Source of the DNA: an uncultured Elusimicrobia bacterium
Lineage (GTDB): Bacteria; Elusimicrobiota; Elusimicrobia; UBA1565; UBA9628
Assembly: GCA_903874575.1 (NCBI GenBank)
Contig: CAIQSZ010000374.1
Coordinates: 1-8,255 of the forward strand
DNA length: 8,255 nt
Reading direction: 5' to 3'
The number at the start of each line of letters is the position of its first letter. The stretch's first letter is position 1. Under the pieces are notes generated by a model. The model was not told the origin of the DNA, made no database searches, and was given only the letters and a program-made list of their open reading frames with translations. The translations under genes were made by a program, and so were the position numbers. This document shows positions 1-6,678 of this stretch, piece by piece.

Positions 1-2
1 CG

Positions 3-908
3 ACCCGCTCCTGCGCCCATGACTGCGAGTTCTGCGTCGCCCCCGCGGCCTGGGGTCGCGTTCAGTTGCAGAAACCGATCGAGTGGGTTGTTGAAGACAT
101 CCGCCGTTTTGGCGCGAAAAAGATTATCTTCATCGATTTGAATCTTGTGTCCGACGTTGCCTACGCAACCGAGTTGTTCAAGGCCATGATCCGCCTCAAA
201 GTGCAGTGGTTCGGTCTTTCAACGGTCCTAATCGCTCACCGGCCGGAATTGATGGAATTGATGGCCCGGAGCGGATGCCGCGGGCTCCTGCTCGGCCTCG
301 AAACTGTCACGCACGCGAGCCTCGGCGACGCGGGGAAACGTTTCAACGCCTCCGTAGATTACAAGAAACTGATAGGCGACCTGCACCAACTCGGAATTTC
401 AGTCCAAGGCTGCTTCGTGTTCGGATTCGATCACGACACGGTCGACGTTTTCGACGCGACGGTGCAGTTCGCGGTCGACGCCGGCGTCGATCTGCCGCGC
501 TTTTCCATCCAGACGCCATTTCCGGGAACTCCGCTCTATCGACGGCTGGAGGCGGAAAATCGAATTCTGACGCGCGATTGGGAGCTATACGACTGCCAGC
601 ACGTAGTTTTCCAGCCCCGCTTGATGACGTCTCAGGAATTGGCCGCCGGCCATGAGCGCGCCTGGAAAAGCGCGTACAGGTGGCCGTCAATCGCCCGGCG
701 CCTATGGCACGCCCGGAACTTCCAGCCTTTAGCCATGAGCGCCAATCTCGGCTACCGATTTTACGCCCACAACCTACACCGCTTCTACAACTGCGACTGG
801 CAGACGACCGCGTTATTTCCAGAGCGGAAGAATCCCGCCGTAAATTCCACTCCTGCCCCGCCGACCGGTGCGACCAGCCCGAGCGGGAACAGGACCGTAT
901 GCGGCTGA
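3..908 (+). CDS. Radical SAM protein, probably cobalamin-binding type (5'-truncated)
   Basis: The window cuts off the 5' end. The frame is open from base 3, giving 301 visible residues. The radical SAM cluster motif CAHDCEFC (CxxxCxxC) is at the very start, with Cys codons at 12, 24 and 33; these bind the [4Fe-4S] cluster that cleaves S-adenosylmethionine. Downstream are IIFIDLNLVSD, a LLLGLET strand, FVFGFDHDT and TPFPGTPLY, all typical of the B12-binding radical SAM superfamily. The missing N-terminus would be the place for a cobalamin domain, but that part is unseen. It differs from the three paralogues downstream: it has DLN where they have DDN, and YDCQHVVFQP where they have a WWL block. 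It also has its own C-terminal part (ANLGYRFYAHNLHRFYNCDW). It is therefore a separate subfamily and probably acts at a different step. A TTG at 66 is not the true start, because it would remove the essential cysteines. The stop overlaps the next gene by 10 nt. The substrate is unknown. Confidence 0.9.
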   Translation, partial: TRSCAHDCEFCVAPAAWGRVQLQKPIEWVVEDIRRFGAKKIIFIDLNLVSDVAYATELFKAMIRLKVQWFGLSTVLIAHRPELMELMARSGCRGLLLGLETVTHASLGDAGKRFNASVDYKKLIGDLHQLGISVQGCFVFGFDHDTVDVFDATVQFAVDAGVDLPRFSIQTPFPGTPLYRRLEAENRILTRDWELYDCQHVVFQPRLMTSQELAAGHERAWKSAYRWPSIARRLWHARNFQPLAMSANLGYRFYAHNLHRFYNCDWQTTALFPERKNPAVNSTPAPPTGATSPSGNRTVCG

Positions 909-2257
909 CCATCGTCCACCCGGCCATCGGGCATCGCGCCGGCGAGAACTACATCCGCACCTGGCAGATGGAACCGTTGCCCGCGGCGACGATCGCGGCG
1001 CTCACTCCTAAGGATGTCGAAGTCCGGTTCTACGATGATCGGATGGAGAAGATCCCGTTCGACGAGCCCGCCGACGCGCTCGTCCTGTCGCTGGAGACAT
1101 ACACGGCGAAGCGTGCCTACCAGATCGCCACTGAGTATCGTAAGCGGGGCGTCCCGGTGATTGTCGGTGGATTCCACGCGACTTTGGCCCCCGGAGAGGC
1201 CGAGCGCTATGCTGAGGCGGTGGTGACGGGCGAGGCCGAAGACGTGTGGGCAGCCGTCGTCGACGACCTTCGTCATGGGACGCTGAAAAAGCGTTATCGC
1301 GGCGTAGGCCGCCCCGCCTTGGAGCGCATCGCCGTCGATCGAACGATATTTCGCGGCAAGAACTATCTCCCGATCCGCCTCGTCGAAACAGGCCGCGGTT
1401 GCCGCTTTCCATGCGAGTTCTGCGCGATTCAGACGTTCTTCGATGGGACCCACCGCACCCGGCCAATCGATCGCATCGTGGAGGAAATCCGGAGGCTGAA
1501 GGATGGGGCCAAGGTTTTTTTCTTCGTCGATGATAATTTCGCCGGAGACATTCCCGCTGCCAAGGAACTTCTGAGGGCGCTGGCGCCGCTCAAAGCTCGT
1601 TGGATCACCCAAATGAGCATCAATGCCGCGCACGATGAAGAATTTCTTGCTCTCCTCAAGGCCGCGGGCTGCATGGGCGTACTCATCGGTTTCGAGAGCC
1701 TCGATGAAGAGAACCTGAGATCGATGAAAAAGGGATTCAACGCGATGAATGGCGGCTTCCCCGCCGCGCTGGCGAATCTACGGCGCCACGATATTCGCGT
1801 CTACGCCACATTCATCTTCGGATACGACAACGATACCGAAGCATCCTTCAAGCGTTCTGTGGATTTCGCGATCGATCAGCGCTTTTATATTGCCGCTTTC
1901 AACCATCTGACCCCGTTTCCCGGCACTCCGTTGTACGAAAAGCTCAAGAGCGCGGGCCGGATGCGCTACGACGCTTGGTGGCTTGACGACCGTTACCGCT
2001 ACAACGACGTGCCATTCACGCCGGCGCGTCTGGCTCCGGAAGATGTGACGCGCCTGTGCGTCGCGGCGAGGCGCCGGTTTTATTCGTGGCCGAGCATCCT
2101 CAAACGCGGCCTCGGAAGCGCGAACCGCCAGAACGGGTTCATGCTCCGGAACTATCTGCCGATCAACGCGATGCACCGCGCCGATGTCGGGGGCCGCAAT
2201 GGGCATCCTCTCGGCGACGAGGCTTGGAAAGGCGCTCTGCTCGAGGCGGTCCGATGA
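899..2257 (+). CDS. B12-binding-type radical SAM protein (paralogue A)
   Basis: This 452-residue protein has a Rossmann-like cobalamin-binding-type domain at about residues 1-130. Landmarks there are FYDDRME 44-50, ETYTA 66-70, GVPVIVGGFH 84-93 and a GEAEDVW segment. A radical SAM barrel follows, with CRFPCEFC (C168, C172, C175), FFFVDDN 207-213, LIGFESL, FIFGYDNDT and LTPFPGTPLY 337-346. The C-terminal region carries a WWLDDRYRYND block from about residue 360. No DxHxxG motif is visible, so cobalamin, if bound, would lack the classical lower His ligand, as in many family members. The start at 899 is chosen because MRLTIVHPAIG aligns with the starts of the two paralogues; a longer frame back to 680 only overlaps the preceding gene. 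AGGA at 891-894 is a weak ribosome site 4 nt away, so coupling to the previous gene is likely. Relatives include C-methyltransferases and ring-forming enzymes. The exact reaction is unknown. Confidence 0.9.
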   Translation: MRLTIVHPAIGHRAGENYIRTWQMEPLPAATIAALTPKDVEVRFYDDRMEKIPFDEPADALVLSLETYTAKRAYQIATEYRKRGVPVIVGGFHATLAPGEAERYAEAVVTGEAEDVWAAVVDDLRHGTLKKRYRGVGRPALERIAVDRTIFRGKNYLPIRLVETGRGCRFPCEFCAIQTFFDGTHRTRPIDRIVEEIRRLKDGAKVFFFVDDNFAGDIPAAKELLRALAPLKARWITQMSINAAHDEEFLALLKAAGCMGVLIGFESLDEENLRSMKKGFNAMNGGFPAALANLRRHDIRVYATFIFGYDNDTEASFKRSVDFAIDQRFYIAAFNHLTPFPGTPLYEKLKSAGRMRYDAWWLDDRYRYNDVPFTPARLAPEDVTRLCVAARRRFYSWPSILKRGLGSANRQNGFMLRNYLPINAMHRADVGGRNGHPLGDEAWKGALLEAVR

Positions 2258-3369
2258 CCGTCGCCTATGTAGCGGACGGCGTCGTCTACCGAGCCGCCGG
2301 AGTCGCCGATGACGCGAACTTGCGCGCCGTGCTCCGCGAGAACGCGCTGCCCTCATGGGTGACCATGTCGCTGCGACGGGAGCCGTCGTTCTTCGCGGGC
2401 GACGAATTGATGGGCGACGGCGCTGCGGTGATCGCCCACGAGCCCGGCGCCGCGGGTCGCACGGTCGGCATGTACACGTGCGCTTTTGTCCCGGTGCATG
2501 TCGACGGTGCGCGGAAAACGGTCGGGTATCTCGGCGGATTAAGAGTCAATAAACCGTTCCGTCGCCGGCCGCGTGTCGTACGCAACGGCTTCGCATCGAT
2601 TCCCGTCGTGGTCGGAAATAAGGGAGACGTTCCGTTCTGGTTTACGAGTATTTCCCGAGAGAACACCGCGGCCGTGCGACTTCTGGAAGCCGGCCTGCCG
2701 GGTATGCCGACGTATCGCCGCGCAGGAATTGTCGAGACGCTGACCGTTGCCGCGAGCCGAGGGAGAATCGCCGGCGTCCTGCGCCGCGCTCGGCCTGAGG
2801 ACGCGCCGATGATCGCGGCGTTCCACAACGCGCGCGCTGCGCGATACCAATTCTCCCCGGCGCTCAACGCCGATTGGCTGGTCGGCCTCGACGGGACGAA
2901 GGGCCTGACGCTGAACGACTTCTGGTTGGCGGAGGATTCCTCCGGTTTGCGCGGCTGCTTGGCTGTTTGGGACCAGCGCGCATTCAAGCAGACGGTCGCC
3001 TCGGCCTATCGCTTTCCCTTGGGCGCCTTGTTGGGTCCGTATAACCTGTGGGCCGCGGCTGCACGGCGCGCACCGCTGCCGTCGGTTGGCAAACCCCTCG
3101 AACACGTCTATCTTTCGTTCGTCGCTTTCGATCCGGAAGCGGCGAAACTCGCCCCCATCGCAATCCGAGAGGGTTTGGCTCGTGCTCGTGAAAAGGGCGC
3201 TGTGGCCGCCGTGATCGGCCTTTCCGTCGATAATCCCTTGACCGGCTTGATCAAGACGCACCTGGCGCCGCACCGCTATGAATCGCTGATCGAGACGGTT
3301 TCATTTTCCGGAGATAGGGCCCCGACGTTAGACGGCCGCCCCGCGCAACCGGAGGTGGCGCTGCTTTGA
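2254..3369 (+). CDS. GNAT-like acyltransferase, two tandem domains
   Basis: The 371-residue product looks like two GNAT folds in series. The N-terminal one has a strand and loop at residues 90-113 (VGYLGGLRVNKPF, then the arginine-rich RRRPRVVRNGF). It is followed by FTSISRENTAAVRLLEAG, the usual late GNAT pattern in which an Asn/Ala helix precedes the last strands. The C-terminal half begins at about GVLRRARPEDA (174-184) and includes YLSFVAFDPE near 286-295 and GLSVDNPLTGLIK from 322. GNAT enzymes move acyl groups from acyl-CoA, or sometimes acyl carrier protein, to amines. Here the consensus (Q/R)xxGx(G/A) loop has no matching glycines, so the donor or activity is uncertain. ATG at 2254 overlaps the upstream stop in ATGA, with GAGG at 2243-2246, 7 nt away. 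Lying between radical SAM paralogues, it probably belongs to the same pathway, for example as an N-acylation or acyl-loading step (inference). Confidence 0.75.
   Translation: MTVAYVADGVVYRAAGVADDANLRAVLRENALPSWVTMSLRREPSFFAGDELMGDGAAVIAHEPGAAGRTVGMYTCAFVPVHVDGARKTVGYLGGLRVNKPFRRRPRVVRNGFASIPVVVGNKGDVPFWFTSISRENTAAVRLLEAGLPGMPTYRRAGIVETLTVAASRGRIAGVLRRARPEDAPMIAAFHNARAARYQFSPALNADWLVGLDGTKGLTLNDFWLAEDSSGLRGCLAVWDQRAFKQTVASAYRFPLGALLGPYNLWAAAARRAPLPSVGKPLEHVYLSFVAFDPEAAKLAPIAIREGLARAREKGAVAAVIGLSVDNPLTGLIKTHLAPHRYESLIETVSFSGDRAPTLDGRPAQPEVALL
3351..3356 (+). promoter_or_regulatory. Strong Shine-Dalgarno for a TTG start
   Basis: GGAGGT lies 9 nt before the TTG at 3366, inside the last codons of the GNAT-like gene. 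It supports TTG as the start, because no ATG or GTG nearby gives a better match to the paralogue N-termini. Confidence 0.7.
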
Positions 3370-4679
3370 GGCTCGAACGCATCACTCTTCTTCGTCCCAA
3401 CATGGGGAATTACCGCTCAACTGACGCGGTGGCGCCGCTCTCAATGGCGATCCTCGCCGCACGTACCCCGGAGGACATTGCGGTCCGTTTCTACGACGAC
3501 AAGGTGGAAGCCATCCCCGAAAACGACTCTCCCGACCTGGTCGCGATCACGGTGGAGACTTTTACCGCGCGACGTGCCTACGAACTGGCCGCAGGCTACC
3601 GCAAACGCGGAGTGCCGGTGGTCATGGGCGGTTATCAGCCGACGTTTCTTCCTGACGAATGCCTTGAACACGCGGATTCCGTCGTGGTCGGCGACGCCGA
3701 GGGAAGTTGGGAGCGCCTGCTCGCTGATTTTCGGACGGGCGCGCTGAGACGGACCTATGAGGGCGGCAACGAGCGTCCGCTTGACGATGCCGCTATGGAT
3801 AGGAGCATCTTTGCCGGAAAGCGCTACGCGCCCGTGGTTCCCGTTCAATATGGGCGCGGCTGCCGGTTCTCCTGCGACTTTTGTTCGATCCGCGCTTTCT
3901 ACGCGAACAGCATCCGCGCACGGGCGCCGCAACAAGTCGCCGGCGAGATTGGCCGACTGGGGCCGCGCAAACTCGTGTTTTTCGTGGACGACAATCTATT
4001 CAACTCCCGCCCGGCGCTGGACGCCCTCCTCTCGGCGATCCGCCCGCTCGGCATCCGTTGGTCTTGCCAGATCAGCATCGATGTCGCCAAAGACGAGCTT
4101 CTTCTAGATCGCATGGCAGAGGCCGGCTGCGTATTCGTGCTGATCGGCTTTGAGTCCCTCTCCGCGGAAAACTTGCGGCAGATGCGGAAACCATGGAACC
4201 GAGTTTCCGGCGACTACCTGAGCGTTGTCGGCAAGCTCCACGAGCGCGGCATGGCGGTGTACGGCACCTTCGTTTTCGGTTACGACGGCGACACTCCTCA
4301 AACGATCCAGCGGAGCCTTGATTTTGCGCTGGCGGCGCGCCTGGAGATCGCGAACTTCAACCCGCTGACGCCGACGCCGGGTTCGCCGCTGTACGATCGG
4401 CTCTCCTCGGAAGGCCGGCTCCTTCTTCCAAAATGGTGGCTGAACCCCGCATACCGCTATGGCGATCCGATTTTCACGCCTCGCGGGATGGAGCCCGAAG
4501 ACCTGGCGCGACTGTGCTTCGATGCCAAAAGAAAGTTTTATTCCTGGCGGTCGATCTCGGATCGAATCTTCGGCGCTAACGCAGGCTTCGACTGGTTTCG
4601 CGCCGGGGCGGTCGGCCTGGCGAACGTTATCTCACGCCGCGAGGTCATGCGAAAGCAGCACCGGGAACTCGGGGTCTGA
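3366..4679 (+). CDS. B12-binding-type radical SAM protein (paralogue B)
   Basis: This 437-residue paralogue has the same layout as its neighbours. The N-terminal cobalamin-type domain includes FYDDKVE 42-48, VETFTARRAYE 63-73 and GVPVVMGGYQ 82-91. The barrel has CRFSCDFC (C166, C170, C173), LVFFVDDN, LIGFESLS, FVFGYDGDT and LTPTPGSPLY, followed by WWLNPAYRYGD and a C-terminal tail. The GGxH seen in paralogues A and C is GGYQ here, with Gln91 replacing His; the MEPL segment near residue 24 is also lost (APLSMAIL instead). These changes fall in the presumed corrinoid-binding half and could alter cofactor binding or specificity. The TTG start is part of TTGA overlapping the upstream stop by 4 nt, and a GGAGGT lies 9 nt upstream. 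The three barrel cysteines are intact, so it should be an active radical SAM enzyme. The substrate is not deducible. Confidence 0.9.
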   Translation: MRLERITLLRPNMGNYRSTDAVAPLSMAILAARTPEDIAVRFYDDKVEAIPENDSPDLVAITVETFTARRAYELAAGYRKRGVPVVMGGYQPTFLPDECLEHADSVVVGDAEGSWERLLADFRTGALRRTYEGGNERPLDDAAMDRSIFAGKRYAPVVPVQYGRGCRFSCDFCSIRAFYANSIRARAPQQVAGEIGRLGPRKLVFFVDDNLFNSRPALDALLSAIRPLGIRWSCQISIDVAKDELLLDRMAEAGCVFVLIGFESLSAENLRQMRKPWNRVSGDYLSVVGKLHERGMAVYGTFVFGYDGDTPQTIQRSLDFALAARLEIANFNPLTPTPGSPLYDRLSSEGRLLLPKWWLNPAYRYGDPIFTPRGMEPEDLARLCFDAKRKFYSWRSISDRIFGANAGFDWFRAGAVGLANVISRREVMRKQHRELGV

Positions 4680-4681
4680 CC

Positions 4682-6013
4682 ATGAAGGTCGCCCTCATCA
4701 AGCCAACGATCGGGCGCCGCGAGCATAGCCTCTACGTTGACGAAGGGCGCATGGAGCCGCTGACGTTGGGCGTGCTGGCTGGGATGACGCCGCCTGACGT
4801 CGATGTCGCGCTGTACGACGACCGGATGGAATCGATCCCGTTCGATGAACCCACGGACCTCGCTGCGATTACGGTCGAGACCTATACGGCTCGCCGCGCC
4901 TACGAAATCGCCGCCGAATACCGCGCGCGCGGCGTCCCCGTGATCATGGGCGGCATGCACGTGTCGCTGCTTCCGGAGGAAGCCGTCGAGCACGCCGACA
5001 GCGTCTTCCTCGGCGATGCGGAAACGCTTTGGGCTCAGGTCGTTGAGGACGCGCGCCGTGGACGCCTTCTGCCTCGTTATCAGGCTCCCCCCGGCGTTGC
5101 TCAGTCGCATGGCGCCCTGCCCCGCCGCGACCTATACAAAGGCAAGGGCTACCTGCCGATGTCGTTGATGCAGTACTCGCGCGGCTGCCGATTCGCTTGT
5201 TCGTTTTGTGCGGTGAGCCAATACTTCGAGCGCGACCATTACGTCCGGCGCATCGACGAGGTCTTGCGCGAGATCGAGGAGCAGGACCGCAAATTCCTGT
5301 TCTTCATCGACGACAACATCGCTTCGGACCGCCTCGCGCTTCGGGAGCTATGCCGGGCATTGATCCCGATGAAGGTCCGTTGGATCAGCCAGGCCAGCTT
5401 GGACGTCACGAAGGACGATGAGACCATGCGGTTGATGTCCGACAGCGGCTGCATCGGCAATGTCACCGGCTTCGAGACGATTACGCCCGAAAGCCTGCGC
5501 GACGCGAAGAAATCCCCGAACATTCCCGGCTTCTCGAACTATAAACGCGAGGTCGAAGCCCTTCGCCAATATGGGATGCAGACTTGGGCGGCGTTTACCC
5601 TCGGCTACGACCATGACACCTACGATTCGATCATGGCGACGATGGAGTTCGCATTGCGGAACCGGTTCACCTTCGCCGCGTTCAACATCCTAATGCCGTA
5701 CCCAAACACGCCGCTGTATAAGAAGTTCTCTGACGAGGGGCGGCACCTGTACGGCGGGAAATGGTGGTTGCACCCCGAGTACCGATTCAACAACGCGGCC
5801 TTTGTCCCGAAGAATATGACGCCCGATGAGCTCACCGAAGCGTGCCACCGCGTCAGAAAGAAATTCAACGACCCGATCTCGTTGCTGTATCGCTTCGCCG
5901 ACGTAAGGACAAACATGAGGTCGCTCTGGCGCGCCGGCGCGTACTGGAAATATGCGACTCTTTTCCGTAAGGAACTCCACAAGAAGCATGGAATGCGCTT
6001 CGGCCTAAAATGA
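4682..6013 (+). CDS. B12-binding-type radical SAM protein (paralogue C)
   Basis: This 443-residue protein aligns almost without gaps to paralogue A over the first 93 residues: GRMEPL 22-27, YDDRMESIPFDEP 45-57, VETYTARRAYEIA 65-77, GGMH 90-93. The cluster motif is CRFACSFC (C169, C173, C176), followed by FLFFIDDN. It departs from A and B in several barrel segments: IGNVTGFETI where they have VLIGFESL, TLGYDHDT where they have FGYDxDT, and LMPYPNTPLY where they have LTPxPGxPLY. This may mean a different substrate. The WWLHPEYRFNN block is present, and the tail is basic (LFRKELHKKHGMRFGLK). The ATG follows the previous stop by 2 nt, with only a weak GGGG at 4671-4674 as ribosome site. No DxHxxG is visible. 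Its position directly before a membrane protein and a desaturase is compatible with a hydrophobic substrate, but that is inference. Confidence 0.9.
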   Translation: MKVALIKPTIGRREHSLYVDEGRMEPLTLGVLAGMTPPDVDVALYDDRMESIPFDEPTDLAAITVETYTARRAYEIAAEYRARGVPVIMGGMHVSLLPEEAVEHADSVFLGDAETLWAQVVEDARRGRLLPRYQAPPGVAQSHGALPRRDLYKGKGYLPMSLMQYSRGCRFACSFCAVSQYFERDHYVRRIDEVLREIEEQDRKFLFFIDDNIASDRLALRELCRALIPMKVRWISQASLDVTKDDETMRLMSDSGCIGNVTGFETITPESLRDAKKSPNIPGFSNYKREVEALRQYGMQTWAAFTLGYDHDTYDSIMATMEFALRNRFTFAAFNILMPYPNTPLYKKFSDEGRHLYGGKWWLHPEYRFNNAAFVPKNMTPDELTEACHRVRKKFNDPISLLYRFADVRTNMRSLWRAGAYWKYATLFRKELHKKHGMRFGLK

Positions 6014-6678
6014 ATAAGCGTGTATTTGAGATTTACCAGTATCTTGCCCCTGCGGTGCTGGCGCCTGCGACTTTTCTTTTGTGGCGGCACGCGTGCGGCG
6101 GGAATATCTGGCTCGCCCTCATGGCGTGGCTTCTGCCCATCGTCTACGCCTACATCGTCCCTGGCGTCGGGACCAATATTCTCAAGGTCTGGGAGTTCGA
6201 CACGCGGTTCCGTATGGGACGCTTTCGCCCTCACCATGGATTCGTGTTCGGGAGTGCGACCGCCGCGCTCGCCTGGGCCGTTCACGGCCAGCCCGCGCGC
6301 GCTTGGCCCGACGCTGTTCGGGCAGGACTCATTTTCTCCTCGGTCCTAGGGTTTTGGAACGTTCTTTACGACGTGGAGGCGCTGCGTTCTGGAATCTTGC
6401 GCGTGTATAACCAGCCCTGGGCGGATGAGAAAGGAGCCGAGGCCATCGCGTTCGACTACGCTCCGTGGTTTTTCGCCGGTTTTGGGGCGATGTATGGAAT
6501 CGGCCTGAGCGTCGCTGAAATCTTCGCGTCGCGCGCCGGCTTTGGCGCGGGGGAGTTCGCGTTCACGTTCCCGATCACGTTGAGCGCGGCGATGGCGCTT
6601 CCAGTGCTGGGCTACCGCCGTCGGTCATTCAAGATGCACGGCCATTCCGGTTGTTTTCCGGTGCGGAGGGGAGCATGA
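6010..6678 (+). CDS. Multi-pass membrane protein of unknown function
   Basis: I do not recognise this 222-residue protein. About six hydrophobic segments can be seen: residues 11-25, 33-54, 77-92, 103-121, 150-173 and 183-202. A basic C-terminal tail follows (YRRRSFKMHGH). Conserved-looking polar positions lie between segments: WEFDTRFRMGRFRPHHG (61-77, with His75-His76), YDVEAL (120-125), VYNQPWADEKGAE (132-144) and FDYAPWFF (148-155). The acidic and His residues near membrane edges could bind metal or a lipid head group, but no known catalytic pattern is complete. The ATG is in an ATGA overlap with the preceding stop. No Shine-Dalgarno sits in front of it, so translation probably depends on reinitiation after the radical SAM gene. 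The 4-nt overlap with the desaturase downstream suggests the two membrane proteins act together. It could be an enzyme, a desaturase partner or a lipid exporter component. Confidence 0.85.
   Translation: MNKRVFEIYQYLAPAVLAPATFLLWRHACGGNIWLALMAWLLPIVYAYIVPGVGTNILKVWEFDTRFRMGRFRPHHGFVFGSATAALAWAVHGQPARAWPDAVRAGLIFSSVLGFWNVLYDVEALRSGILRVYNQPWADEKGAEAIAFDYAPWFFAGFGAMYGIGLSVAEIFASRAGFGAGEFAFTFPITLSAAMALPVLGYRRRSFKMHGHSGCFPVRRGA
6665..6669 (+). promoter_or_regulatory. Shine-Dalgarno of the desaturase gene
   Basis: GGAGG lies 5 nt before ATG 6675, in the purine-rich GGAGGGGAG. It fixes the start at 6675 rather than the in-frame TTG at 6651, and leaves the common ATGA overlap. Confidence 0.75.

Noticed and set aside
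680..898. In-frame upstream extension of the second radical SAM gene
   Set aside because: The extra residues are an out-of-frame reading of the preceding gene and have no counterpart in the paralogues, whose N-termini align with the ATG at 899.
1515..1521. Run of seven T as a programmed frameshift or sequencing error
   Set aside because: The frame is continuous and the translated FFFVDDN matches the paralogues, so no shift is needed.
785..1633. Long open frame on the minus strand opposite the second radical SAM gene
   Set aside because: It lies fully opposite clearly conserved coding sequence, has no recognisable motif, and is expected in GC-rich DNA. Similar antisense frames at 2286-2987, 2539-3273 and 5620-6285 were dropped for the same reason.
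2056..2253. Upstream extension of the GNAT-like gene
   Set aside because: It reads the other frame of the radical SAM gene's C-terminal region. ATG 2254 with GAGG 7 nt upstream and an ATGA overlap is the better start.
899..2257. Assignment to a named enzyme such as a hopanoid C-methylase, the chlorophyll cyclase BchE or a ladderane enzyme
   Set aside because: The general architecture fits all of these, but no subfamily-specific signature could be confirmed and no partner genes of those pathways are in the window.
6651..6674. TTG at 6651 as the desaturase start
   Set aside because: A strong GGAGG 5 nt before ATG 6675 and the ATGA overlap support the later start. The extra residues would include the ribosome site itself.
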